Source: Acinetobacter beijerinckii CIP 110307 (GTDB taxonomy: Bacteria; Pseudomonadota; Gammaproteobacteria; Pseudomonadales; Moraxellaceae). From it: a stretch of 64,000 bases of DNA. The number at the start of each line of letters is the position of its first letter. Within the stretch, counting starts at the first letter, position 1. Positions 1 through 8,088 of this stretch are shown here, piece after piece. Location: positions 1 through 64,000 of the forward strand of contig NZ_KB849765.1 of assembly GCF_000369005.1 (NCBI RefSeq). The letters run 5' to 3'. Made by a program: the position numbers and the translations under genes. The notes under the pieces were generated by a model. That model searched no databases. It was given only the letters and a program-made list of their open reading frames with translations, and was not told the DNA's origin.

Positions 1-130
1 TTCGAGTAATTTCTACCATCTAATCAATGAAATATTTTCGATCGATTAACCAGTAAAAATCCACACAAGTTGTTCTTCTATTCTCTTAATGATCTTCTCA
101 ATGATTCGTCATCATCAAGCTAGGTCGGCT

Positions 131-158
131 ATATTACTCTGAATTTCTTCAAAGTCAA
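131..158 (-). promoter_or_regulatory. Candidate stable-RNA promoter P2, reading leftwards
   Basis: On the minus strand: -35 TTGACT, 16-nt spacer, -10 TAATAT, then a GC-rich discriminator AGCCGACC. The DNA upstream of the -35 is AT-rich. GC-rich discriminators are typical of stringently controlled rRNA promoters. It lies about 140 bp downstream of the P1 candidate in the same direction, the tandem P1/P2 arrangement of rrn operons. Bases 1-130 would be transcribed leader. They have no ORF and resemble, from memory only, Acinetobacter rrn leader sequence. Confidence 0.5.
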
Positions 159-270
159 CAGGTAATTTAGATATTTATCAAACTTATCAACCAATCCAAG
201 AATCCAACCTTTCTAGCCAAATCCTTGTTTCTCAACAAGTTTTTATCTGCATCACCGCCGATGGATGTGC

Positions 271-298
271 ATTCTACAGCATTTCCAAACAGGCGCAA
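271..298 (-). promoter_or_regulatory. Candidate stable-RNA promoter P1, reading leftwards
   Basis: On the minus strand there is a -35 TTGCGC, a 16-nt spacer and a -10 TAGAAT, followed by GCACATCC. An A-rich stretch (about 300-325) lies just upstream, like an UP element. A TGTAGAATGC-type -10 region with an A-rich upstream tract is typical of proteobacterial rRNA and tRNA promoters. No coding sequence follows before the window edge. I infer an rRNA operon leader; the RNA gene itself is not visible. Confidence 0.5.
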
Positions 299-501
299 CC
301 CCTTTTCTCAATTTCTTTTTGTTTATTACTCCAAATGATCAGATTTTAAACAAAAACATCTTTTTACTTATATTTTTTGAGCAAATTTGCTTTAATACGG
401 ACAGAACAATTAATTTTTGCTCTTGCTATATATTATGATGGGTTCTATTCAAACAATCACTTAATGACTGCATTTCGCATTTTCAGCGACTAAGGACTTT
501 T

Positions 502-1377
502 ATGCATTATTCAAATTTTATCTTGCTTGGGTTGTTATCTGCTGGAGCTTGCTCATCCTTATTTGCAGCAGACACTGCAAATCAAGCAAGTAATGCCATT
601 ACAAACCAAACCGTTGAACAAAATACTTCAACACTACAGGCTATAAAAGATTTAAAACATATTACAAAAAACGATTTAAAAGTGAATGCGAATGCCGCAC
701 AACCTGATCAAGTGAAAGATCCACTACAACCACTTAACCGTCAAATCTTCGCTTTTAACGATGCTTTAGATCGTAATGTATTAAAGCCTGTTGCAATTCA
801 ATATGTTGCCAAAGTTCCCGAACCCGTTCGTAATCCTTATCGCCAATTCCGTAAAAATTTAGGTGAACCGTGGAATGCAGTAAATCAATTAATTCAAGGT
901 CGTCCTAGCCGAGCAGCCAAAACATTGGGGCGATTTACGGTTAATACCTTAACAACTCTAGGTTTTGCTGATCCTGCGCGTCGTTTAGGGCTGCCAACAG
1001 AAGAGGAAAGTTTTGGTGTGACATTAGGTTATTATGGTGTTGCCTCTGGCCCATATGTGATGCTTCCATTTTTTGGACCAAGCACTTTCCGTGATGGTTT
1101 TGGTTTAGCTGCAGACAGTTTTGGTCGCCCTCAAAAATATTTATTAGATGATCAAGATGGCATACTTTGGTCGACTAATGTTTTACAAGCGATTGATGCT
1201 CGCTCACAAATTTTAGATATAGAAGAAAGTTTAAAAGGCGATAAATATGCAATGATTCGCGATTTCTACCTACAAAGAAAAGCTTTCCAAATTGCTGAAA
1301 AGAAAGGCGATTCAAACGATATTTCCTTTATCGGCGATGTTGATGATACCGATGAATCATCTCCAGATGAGCAATAA
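502..1377 (+). CDS. mlaA: MlaA (VacJ) outer-membrane lipid-asymmetry protein
   Basis: MlaA sits in the outer membrane with a porin and removes misplaced phospholipids from the outer leaflet, passing them to the periplasmic MlaC shuttle. The VacJ core begins near residue 71 (DPLQPLNRQIFAFND) and continues through the family motifs around NLGEPWNAVNQLIQG, GRFTVNTLTTLGFADPA and PYVMLPFFGPSTFRDG. A signal peptide covers residues 1-23. The lipobox is imperfect: Cys17 is preceded by Ala-Gly-Ala, so either lipidation at Cys17 or plain cleavage after Ala23 is possible. The mature N-terminus has a polar linker of about 45 residues before the core, and the C-terminus is acidic. It stands alone, divergent from the putative rrn promoters; the other mla genes are not in the window. 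Confidence 0.93.
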   Translation: MHYSNFILLGLLSAGACSSLFAADTANQASNAITNQTVEQNTSTLQAIKDLKHITKNDLKVNANAAQPDQVKDPLQPLNRQIFAFNDALDRNVLKPVAIQYVAKVPEPVRNPYRQFRKNLGEPWNAVNQLIQGRPSRAAKTLGRFTVNTLTTLGFADPARRLGLPTEEESFGVTLGYYGVASGPYVMLPFFGPSTFRDGFGLAADSFGRPQKYLLDDQDGILWSTNVLQAIDARSQILDIEESLKGDKYAMIRDFYLQRKAFQIAEKKGDSNDISFIGDVDDTDESSPDEQ

Positions 1378-1404
1378 CTTTATAATCATTTTATTACAAA
1401 TCTA

Positions 1405-1446
1405 AGTATTGCTTGGGTTTTAAAAGCTTTAGCAATACTATGTTTT
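1405..1446 (+). terminator. Possible terminator after mlaA
   Basis: A 9-bp inverted repeat (AGTATTGCT at 1405-1413, AGCAATACT at 1431-1439) with a 17-nt loop is followed by TGTTTTT. The loop is long and the T run short, so it is a weak candidate. Confidence 0.4.
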
Positions 1447-1507
1447 TCATCATATTTCATCTATGATGACTTAAAAAATGATCACTTAAAGGATCGGCAA
1501 TTTATTT

Positions 1508-2476
1508 ATGTATTTCATCCAACCCACACGCTCAGTAACTTATCTAGATCAAGCATTAAGTGAGTTACCAAGCCTGCAAATCATTCAAGTGGATGATTTA
1601 GAATTGTATGATCAAACCATTATTGCAATTGCTGATGTACAAGATTTTTTAAAATATCAATGGAAACTCCCAACAATTGTTCTTGCTTTTGAACATGAAG
1701 GAGCTGCACTTGCTCAAGCTTGGGAGTTAGGTGCGCTAGCAGGTTGGATGTGGGATAATTTACCTAAGAACCCAGTACACTCTTTATTTAAAATTGACGC
1801 ACAATATAAACGTAATCAAGATAGTCGTGATTTACCATCCGCAGCTGAATTACAAAAGCGTTTATTACCAAATCCAATCGAACTTCCAAATTATCAATTT
1901 GAATCTCTGTTTCAGCCATCCGCTTATTTGTCTGGTGATTGGTATGATTATTGGAGATTGAATGATCATGAAGTTTTATTTTATTTAGCAGATGTTTCTG
2001 GTCATGGTGTTACTAGTAGCTTACTCACATCGTGGATGGCTGCTTTTCATGGTCGCTCCAAAAGACCAAGCCAATTAATTCAAAAGCTAAATGCCATGCT
2101 GATGCAAGAGAATATTGAAAAACACATCACCATGGTGGCAGGTATATTAAATCTAACAACCAATGAAGTGTGTTGGTCTAGTGCAGGACATTATCCACCA
2201 CCCATCATTTTTGAACCAAACAAACCGCCACAAATTTTAACCACCAGTAGCTTTCCACTCGGCTTAACTGAAGAACTCGAGGTTGAAGAGCACTGTTGTG
2301 TGTTAAGTCGTCATGCACGATTTATTTTATGTTCAGACGGTGCACTTGAACCATTTGATGGTGGTTTAAATGATCAGTTCAATCAATTAGTCGAACATCT
2401 ACAAAATGATTCCTTTCAAGCACCAGAACATGTAGCTGATGACATTGCAATTCTGAGCTTATGTCGAATGAATTAA
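1508..2476 (+). CDS. gigA: GigA-type PP2C/RsbU-like serine phosphatase
   Basis: The C-terminal half (about 125-322) is a SpoIIE/RsbU-class PP2C phosphatase. Metal-binding motifs are visible: SGDWYDYW near 147, FYLADVSGHG near 160, ILCSDGALEPF near 273 and ADDIAILSL at the end. The first ~115 residues look like a degenerate receiver-type domain without a clear phospho-acceptor Asp. The neighbour is a STAS anti-anti-sigma-like protein, the usual substrate class. In A. baumannii the matching pair is GigA/GigB, reported to control stress, antibiotic and virulence phenotypes with input from the nitrogen PTS. The only Shine-Dalgarno-like stretch (AAAGGA at 1488-1493) is about 14 nt from the ATG, longer than usual. 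I assign gigA from architecture plus gene order. Confidence 0.82.
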   Translation: MYFIQPTRSVTYLDQALSELPSLQIIQVDDLELYDQTIIAIADVQDFLKYQWKLPTIVLAFEHEGAALAQAWELGALAGWMWDNLPKNPVHSLFKIDAQYKRNQDSRDLPSAAELQKRLLPNPIELPNYQFESLFQPSAYLSGDWYDYWRLNDHEVLFYLADVSGHGVTSSLLTSWMAAFHGRSKRPSQLIQKLNAMLMQENIEKHITMVAGILNLTTNEVCWSSAGHYPPPIIFEPNKPPQILTTSSFPLGLTEELEVEEHCCVLSRHARFILCSDGALEPFDGGLNDQFNQLVEHLQNDSFQAPEHVADDIAILSLCRMN

Positions 2477-2578
2477 TTTAAATATCAATATTTTAATTAG
2501 ATCACACCATCCAACCACTTGTGTCTAGAATATCACTATGGGATAATTTTATATCCTTTCTCTGAAAATGGCATTTAT

Positions 2579-3100
2579 ATGTCAACAGGTCATGTTGAAT
2601 ATGCAAGTTTGAACGGAACGCATATTTTCAAACTTATTGGCGAAGTGCGTGCTCACTCTTGTATAAGTTTAGACAAACTACTTAACAGGATTGAACAACA
2701 GCAAAATGTTGTTGGTGCAATCGTTGATTTGACTGAAACCACATTTATTGACAGTACTGTATTAGGCATACTGGCAAAATTGGGGTTAAAGCTCAAGCAA
2801 GCTCATCACATACAAGCAGTTATGCTATCGACAAATCCAGATATTACAACCTTAGCCAATAGTATGGGGCTAGGACAGGTTTTTGTGATCTTAAATTATT
2901 GTGGCGATCCAAATGTATGCACATTAGAGCTTACTGAGGAACATGTTACTCATAGCGCTATGTTAAATACCGTACTTGATGCACATAAAACGTTGATGCG
3001 TTTAAATGACAACAACCAAAATATGTTTGAACCACTCGTTAAGCAATTGCAAAAAGAGCAAGATTGCTTGAATACTGACGTACAAAAACAAAATGCTTGA
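2579..3100 (+). CDS. gigB: GigB-type STAS-domain anti-anti-sigma factor-like protein
   Basis: A 173-residue STAS protein. The switch serine is in FIDSTVLGILAKLGL (Ser59 from this start), in the same place as the phosphorylated Ser of SpoIIAA/RsbV. The frame opens at a TTG at 2519, but the ATG at 2579 (MSTGHVEY) starts where the STAS fold begins. The C-terminus (about 120-173) extends beyond the core and is rich in Gln, Asn and Lys. It follows gigA and is presumably dephosphorylated by it. In A. baumannii GigB was reported to interact with NPr; an NPr gene lies at 40588-40857. No cognate anti-sigma kinase is nearby, so GigA/GigB probably do not drive a classical sigma-B cascade. Confidence 0.82.
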   Translation: MSTGHVEYASLNGTHIFKLIGEVRAHSCISLDKLLNRIEQQQNVVGAIVDLTETTFIDSTVLGILAKLGLKLKQAHHIQAVMLSTNPDITTLANSMGLGQVFVILNYCGDPNVCTLELTEEHVTHSAMLNTVLDAHKTLMRLNDNNQNMFEPLVKQLQKEQDCLNTDVQKQNA

Positions 3101-3128
3101 TTGTTAAGCTAACTACATTGGCTGCTCT

Positions 3129-3953
3129 ATGACCTTACTCTCTGTTGCTCAAATGAATTCTCAGAATGACATTGAAGATAACTTCATTGTTATAGAAAGA
3201 TTATTACAACAGAGCAAGGCACAAGCAGCTAACCTGATTGTCTTCCCTGAAAATTTCGTGTGCTTTGCCGCAGGTAAACAACGAGAAACTGCTGCTCAGT
3301 TTGAAGCAATCCAACAACGTTTAGAACAACTCGCACATCGATATCAAATTTGGATTATCGCTGGTACATTACCTTGTCCTTTTCGTCCTGATGGTTCAAT
3401 CATTACTGATGGTCGTGTGCGAACGGTCAGCTTATGCATTAGTCCTGAAGGCACTGAAGCACGTTACGATAAAATTCACTTATTTGATGTTCAAGTCGGT
3501 GATGCTGTTGGTGGATATCAAGAATCTCAATTCTTTGAATCAGGCGATCAAGTGGTTGTCGCGAAAACACCATTTGGTAATATCGGTCTCATGGTCTGTT
3601 ATGACCTACGCTTTCCTGAACTTGCTTTAACCTTACGTCAGCAAGGTGCACATATACTCTCTGCCCCAGCAGCATTTACCTACACCACTGGCAAACTGCA
3701 TTGGCAATTACTATTACAAGCACGTGCGATGGATAGTCAATGCTATGTTTTAGGTGCTGCTCAACAGGGATGGCATGGTGAAAAACGCCAAACTTGGGGA
3801 CATTCAGGCATTACCGACAGTCGCGGTCAACTATTACAAATCGTCAAAGATGAAGGTCAGGCATTAATTACCAACTCGTTCGATATCAAAGAACAGGAAT
3901 CAACTCGCCTATCCATGCCATTAATGCAACATCGAAAATTAATCAGCTATTGA
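3129..3953 (+). CDS. Carbon-nitrogen hydrolase (Nit1/omega-amidase-like)
   Basis: A nitrilase-superfamily amidase of 274 residues. The catalytic triad is visible: Glu41 (VFPENF), Lys115 (RYDKIHLFD) and Cys157 (LMVCYDLRFPEL). The KIHLFDV and CYDLRFPELAL wording matches the Nit1/Nit2 branch, whose members deaminate damaged glutathione or act as omega-amidases. It starts at an ATG 28 nt after gigB and may be co-transcribed with it. The exact substrate cannot be read from sequence. Confidence 0.85.
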   Translation: MTLLSVAQMNSQNDIEDNFIVIERLLQQSKAQAANLIVFPENFVCFAAGKQRETAAQFEAIQQRLEQLAHRYQIWIIAGTLPCPFRPDGSIITDGRVRTVSLCISPEGTEARYDKIHLFDVQVGDAVGGYQESQFFESGDQVVVAKTPFGNIGLMVCYDLRFPELALTLRQQGAHILSAPAAFTYTTGKLHWQLLLQARAMDSQCYVLGAAQQGWHGEKRQTWGHSGITDSRGQLLQIVKDEGQALITNSFDIKEQESTRLSMPLMQHRKLISY

Positions 3954-4156
3954 TATATTCCTATTGGAAGCCCTCATTTCTTCCATTGAAAATTTATAAT
4001 TGTAAAAATAACTGACTAACCTAATCATATTTTATGCATGCATGATCGCTAGAATGATGATTTAATAAGAATTAATAATCATCGTAGAACAAGTTTAAAC
4101 ATTTTCTCACCATGAATCGTGTAACATCTGGCCTTAAATTGCCTCAAGCTCTATCT

Positions 4157-4519
4157 ATGTATAAATTTATTCCTTTCTTCTTTTTTTTAGGGACAACAGC
4201 ACACATACATGCAATGACAGATGATGTCTTAATTGATCCATCCACTCAAGTACAAAACACATTACCCACCCCGCAAAATTTATCTATAAACAGTTTTGGA
4301 CAATGGATAATTGGTTGGGGTACTGGTGCTGAAGGAGCGAGACAACGATTAGAAAATATCAAGCGCGAAGACATCATCATCATAAAGCAGAAAGGAACAA
4401 CTTTAGAGATGATCCAACTTTGGCAACAATATTTTGAACAACAAACAGTAGCTAATCCAAATAATCCTACAGCACGAAATAGAGCGAAACTATTAAAGAA
4501 AATTGCAGATCTTTGGTAA
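4157..4519 (+). CDS. Small exported protein of unknown function
   Basis: I recognise no family. The frame opens at 4112, but the internal ATG at 4157 gives a clean signal peptide (MYKFIPFFFFLGTTAHIHA, cleavage after HA), so I prefer that start. The mature part (about 100 residues) is polar. It has a Gly-rich stretch (GQWIIGWGTGAEGARQRLENI) followed by a helix ending in LWQQYFEQQTVANPNN. No Cys, metal motif or transmembrane helix is seen after the signal. It is a single gene between the amidase and ohrR, with no strong ribosome site at either start. Confidence 0.55.
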   Translation: MYKFIPFFFFLGTTAHIHAMTDDVLIDPSTQVQNTLPTPQNLSINSFGQWIIGWGTGAEGARQRLENIKREDIIIIKQKGTTLEMIQLWQQYFEQQTVANPNNPTARNRAKLLKKIADLW

Positions 4520-4652
4520 TTCCAAAATCAAATAAAGTTGGCAATATAGGCTTTTGAATATCCTTTCAATTATTGATTGATTCTAAAATTGCTTAATCAA
4601 TGCTTTAAGACCAATATATACTGAGTAAAGTTAACTATTTATTGAGAGCTGC

Positions 4653-5090
4653 ATGGGTGAAGAACACCAACAACTATTATTAGATAATCAGTTATGTTTT
4701 CTAGTTTATTCGACTAATTTAGCAATCAACCAAGTCTATAGACAGTTGCTTGCGCCGCTTAAACTTACCTACCCTCAATATCTTGTAATGTTGGTTTTAT
4801 GGGAAAAAGATCAAGTTACTGTTTCTGAAATTGGTGATCGATTATTTTTAGAGTCTTCGACATTAACACCTATCTTAAAAAAACTAGAGTCTGCACAACT
4901 GATTCATCGTAAACGCTCAAAAAAAGATGAAAGACTGGTGATCATTTCACTCACTGAGCAAGGTATAGATTTACAATTACAAGCTATTGATATTCCACAT
5001 CAGATTGCCCAAGCTGCTTCATGTAGTCCAAAGACTTTATTTGAGTTGAAAAACCAACTTGCAGAACTACGTCACAATCTAACCAAGTGA
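4653..5090 (+). CDS. ohrR: OhrR organic-hydroperoxide-sensing MarR-family repressor
   Basis: A MarR-family winged-helix repressor of 145 residues. The sensing cysteine is Cys15 in DNQLCFLVYS, the position used by one-Cys OhrR proteins. The DNA-binding wing follows (VSEIGDRLFLESSTLTPILKKLE, then KRSKKDERLVIISLTEQG). Oxidation of the Cys by organic hydroperoxides releases it from DNA and derepresses ohr, which starts 88 bp downstream on the same strand. No second conserved resolving Cys is obvious; a CS pair occurs near residue 122 (AASCSPKT). Confidence 0.9.
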   Translation: MGEEHQQLLLDNQLCFLVYSTNLAINQVYRQLLAPLKLTYPQYLVMLVLWEKDQVTVSEIGDRLFLESSTLTPILKKLESAQLIHRKRSKKDERLVIISLTEQGIDLQLQAIDIPHQIAQAASCSPKTLFELKNQLAELRHNLTK

Positions 5091-5130
5091 TTGCCCTCTT
5101 TACAATTTGATTACTTGTTTTTGATTTTAT

Positions 5131-5157
5131 ATCGTGTACGATTTAATTGAACTCAAT
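5131..5157 (+). promoter_or_regulatory. Two inverted repeats upstream of ohr, candidate OhrR operator
   Basis: Two perfect short palindromes sit side by side in the ohrR-ohr gap: ATCGT-gt-ACGAT (5131-5142) and ATTGA-ac-TCAAT (5146-5157). They end 21 bp before the ohr ATG. A repressor site is expected here because OhrR usually represses ohr. Which palindrome, if either, is the operator is not known. Confidence 0.45.
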
Positions 5158-5178
5158 ATTAATTCAGGAATAATAATC

Positions 5179-5610
5179 ATGTCTCTAGAACAAGTCGTAT
5201 ATCGAGCAAAAGCCAAAGCAACAGGTGGTCGTGATGGTCGAGCTACATCATCAGATGGTGTCTTAGATGTTCAATTAGGTGTGCCAAAAGAAATGGGCGG
5301 TGCTGGTGGAGCAGTGACTAACCCTGAACAACTTTTCGCAGCTGGTTATTCTGCATGTTTCCTTGGTGCAATGAAATTTGTAGCAAATCGCGATAAATTA
5401 AAAATTTCAAAAGATGCATATGTTGAAGGTGAAGTTGGAATTGGTCCGATCCCAAACGGTTTCGGAATTGAAGTGACGTTAAATGTATATTTAATTGGTT
5501 TAGAACAAGCTGAAGCAGAACAATTAGTAGCAGCAGCACATATCGTTTGCCCTTATTCAAATGCAACACGTAACAATATCGATGTGAATTTTAATATCGT
5601 TACTGCATAA
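5179..5610 (+). CDS. ohr: Ohr organic hydroperoxide resistance peroxidase
   Basis: Ohr is a thiol peroxidase of the OsmC/Ohr superfamily that reduces fatty-acid and organic hydroperoxides, using lipoylated partners. The two catalytic cysteines are visible: Cys60 ([12 protein letters not shown]) and Cys124 ([13 protein letters not shown]), with Arg18 in GGRDGRA. The ATG at 5179 ([20 protein letters not shown]) has a TCAGGA-like ribosome site and gives the family length of 143 residues. The longer reading from 5134 would run through the operator palindromes and is rejected. Confidence 0.93.
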   Translation: MSLEQVVYRAKAKATGGRDGRATSSDGVLDVQLGVPKEMGGAGGAVTNPEQLFAAGYSACFLGAMKFVANRDKLKISKDAYVEGEVGIGPIPNGFGIEVTLNVYLIGLEQAEAEQLVAAAHIVCPYSNATRNNIDVNFNIVTA

Positions 5611-5621
5611 TTAAATTTATA

Positions 5622-5656
5622 AAAAAAGCAGCAAGATTAACCTTGCTGCTTTTTTA
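5622..5656. terminator. Bidirectional terminator between ohr and gspE
   Basis: The stem AAAAAAGCAGCAAG / CTTGCTGCTTTTTT with a 5-nt loop has U runs on both strands. It serves the convergent ohr and gspE genes. Confidence 0.9.
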
Positions 5657-5672
5657 GTAACTATTTTAAAAC

Positions 5673-7163
5673 TTACTCTTCTGCCGCTTCATTGGTCACA
5701 CGTAGAACCTCTTCTAAGGTTGTCTTGCCAGCCAAAACTTTCAATAAACCATCATCACGAATCGATGCAGCATGACGGCGAGCATAATTTTCTAACTCAT
5801 ATTCAGCGGCATTACCGTGTATTAGTCGGCGCATAGATTCATCAACAGGCACAATTTCATAAATTGCTGTTCGTCCACTAAAGCCAACATGTGAACAACG
5901 TTCACAACCATGTGGCTCTGGTAATTCCATATGCTCATCTACTTTTAGATGCTGAAACACTTGTCTCTCAAATGCATCCGCTTTACGCCATGTCACGCAG
6001 TGCGGACAAAGTGTGCGAACAAGACGTTGTGCAATAACACCAATCAATGAGCTCGCTAATAAGAATGGCTCAATCCCCATATCTTTTAATCGCGTCACAG
6101 CACCAATTGCAGTATTGGTATGCAAGGTAGAAAGTACCAAGTGACCTGTGAGTGACGCTTGAACTGCAATTTCAGCAGTTTCAAGATCACGGATCTCCCC
6201 GACCATAACCACATCAGGATCTTGACGTAACATCGCCTTTAAGGCACGGGCAAAGGTCATATCAACTTTGGTGTTAACCTGCGTCTGCCCAATCCCTTCT
6301 AATTGATATTCAATCGGATCTTCAGCTGTCAAAATATTACGCGTATTGTCGTTTAAATCAGAAAGTGCGGCATATAACGTTGTGGTTTTACCCGAACCTG
6401 TTGGACCAGTCACCAAAATAATGCCATGTGGACGATGCACCAATTGTGTCAAACGATCATAATCATTTTGCATCAAACCCAAATGAACCATGTTCAGGCG
6501 CCCAGCTTGCTTATCGAGCAAACGCATTACCACACGCTCACCATGTGATGAAGGTAATGTCGAAACACGGACATCCACTTCACGCCCAGCTAAACGCAAT
6601 GAAATACGACCATCTTGCGGAATTCGTTTTTCTGCAATATCCAGTTTAGCCATGACTTTAATACGTGATACCAATAATGGTGCTAACTCACGGCGTGGCT
6701 GAACAATTTCTCGAAGTTGGCCATCTACACGTAAGCGTACTGAAAGTTTTTTCTCAAAAGCTTCAATATGAATATCTGATGCACTGACACGAATTGCTTC
6801 TGACAACAATGCATTGATCAATCTGACAATAGGCGCATCATCTTCTTGGTCCATTAAGTCTTCTGCTTCAGGAACTTGATCCGCCAAACTGAGTAGGTCT
6901 GGATGATCCTCTAAACCCGCCGCAACCTGTTGCGATTCACCTGTATCGCCTGCATAGCTAGAACTTAATAAAGCATGGAACTCTTGATCAGTACAAAGTT
7001 GATCATGCGCTGATTTCCCCAAAACTCGACGAGCTTCCTGCAATGCTATACGTGCAGTGTCCTTTTTACGCACGATAAAAACTTGATCGCCTTCATAACG
7101 TAATAAAACGCCATGTCGTTTAGCAAAACTATAAGGAATTTGTATTTGTTTAAGTATTTGCAT
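5673..7163 (-). CDS. gspE: GspE, type II secretion ATPase
   Basis: The cytoplasmic hexameric ATPase that powers the type II secretion pseudopilus. The Walker A motif GPTGSGKTTTLYAAL lies near residue 255, followed by the Asp box and the Walker B/His region (ARALKAMLRQDPDVVMVGEIRDLETAEIA, TGHLVLSTLHTN). The GspE-specific tetracysteine zinc site is present (CPHC near 387 and CERC near 422), which separates it from PilB/PilT. The frame could begin at a GTG at 7166, but the next codon is an ATG at 7163. The other gsp genes are absent from the window, consistent with a T2SS scattered round the chromosome. Confidence 0.92.
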   Translation of the reverse strand: MQILKQIQIPYSFAKRHGVLLRYEGDQVFIVRKKDTARIALQEARRVLGKSAHDQLCTDQEFHALLSSSYAGDTGESQQVAAGLEDHPDLLSLADQVPEAEDLMDQEDDAPIVRLINALLSEAIRVSASDIHIEAFEKKLSVRLRVDGQLREIVQPRRELAPLLVSRIKVMAKLDIAEKRIPQDGRISLRLAGREVDVRVSTLPSSHGERVVMRLLDKQAGRLNMVHLGLMQNDYDRLTQLVHRPHGIILVTGPTGSGKTTTLYAALSDLNDNTRNILTAEDPIEYQLEGIGQTQVNTKVDMTFARALKAMLRQDPDVVMVGEIRDLETAEIAVQASLTGHLVLSTLHTNTAIGAVTRLKDMGIEPFLLASSLIGVIAQRLVRTLCPHCVTWRKADAFERQVFQHLKVDEHMELPEPHGCERCSHVGFSGRTAIYEIVPVDESMRRLIHGNAAEYELENYARRHAASIRDDGLLKVLAGKTTLEEVLRVTNEAAEE

Positions 7164-7257
7164 CACAATTTATAATGATGAAAGAGATGGTTGAGTGTAC
7201 TCTAAGGAGATTACAGCGTGAAGTCTGTTTAGCATACTCACAAAGGAATTTTGCAAC

Positions 7258-8079
7258 TTGACTCAAAATAATCAATATCAAGCTCCCCATTCCAATACTT
7301 TAAAATGGTGGGGTGAACAACAATTTGAACTTCAGCAAGCCAAAGCTTGGCAATTCGGTTCATTGTTATTCCGTCTTACGCGTGGAATAAAAGAGTGGCG
7401 CTTGGAATACCATCGTCCTCAGTCTCAGCATGACTACGAACAACAATGGAAAATCTTGACCGATACCGAATTTGCTATGCCACATCCAGCAAAAATTGAA
7501 CGCTATATGTTTCACAAAACCAATAGTAGTTTTCATTTGATGCCACGCTTGTCTGATCGCTCTGTGGTAATTAAACCCGTTGATCCTATTTACATTCCTG
7601 CTGGGCAGCGTGGAACCTTGTATATCAGCACCCCGTTATGGATTGCTGGCTTAGTCAATGGGCTTTCAGAGCCATTGTTCGACATACCTGTAATTCAACC
7701 CAAAGATACCTGGTTTGGTAAAAATCCACAGCAGGGCGAAATTTGCTATGCAACCTCTGTGGATGGTCGAACGGATTTAAACCTGCTCAAACCTCGTGCA
7801 TTCCGTGCGGTTACACCTATTGAGTTCCATAATACCAGCCAACATCAATTACGTTTTGATCGTATGAACGTCCCTGTTCCTGCACTGCCATTATTTTATA
7901 GTGAAAGTACAGGACGTTTATGGACGTCACAAATCAAGGTCTATTACGAAGGTTCTGAACATCCTGCACGTATTCGGATTGAAAATAAAACCCCGACCCA
8001 AGCAGGTGAAGTGACCTATGTACACCCGCCTCGCGCTCCAGGCAGTAACTTATTTAATATGTTTGATTCGTTTTTTTAA
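7258..8079 (+). CDS. DUF432-type protein paired with an MscS channel
   Basis: A 273-residue protein without signal peptide or membrane helices. The central motifs (VVIKPVDPIYIPAGQRGTLYIS, LFDIPVIQPKDTWFGKNPQQGE, ARIRIENKTP) look like the beta-rich DUF432 family. As I recall, that domain occurs next to or fused with MscS-type channels, and the MscS gene follows here after only 9 nt. That coupling suggests an accessory or gating subunit, but no function is established. The start is a TTG at 7258 with AAAGGA 10 nt upstream. Confidence 0.6.
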   Translation: MTQNNQYQAPHSNTLKWWGEQQFELQQAKAWQFGSLLFRLTRGIKEWRLEYHRPQSQHDYEQQWKILTDTEFAMPHPAKIERYMFHKTNSSFHLMPRLSDRSVVIKPVDPIYIPAGQRGTLYISTPLWIAGLVNGLSEPLFDIPVIQPKDTWFGKNPQQGEICYATSVDGRTDLNLLKPRAFRAVTPIEFHNTSQHQLRFDRMNVPVPALPLFYSESTGRLWTSQIKVYYEGSEHPARIRIENKTPTQAGEVTYVHPPRAPGSNLFNMFDSFF

Positions 8080-8088
8080 GAGGATGCC

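Noticed and set aside
1..501. A degraded coding gene at the left edge
   Set aside because: No frame of useful length is open on either strand, and the promoter-like layout explains the conserved-looking sequence better.
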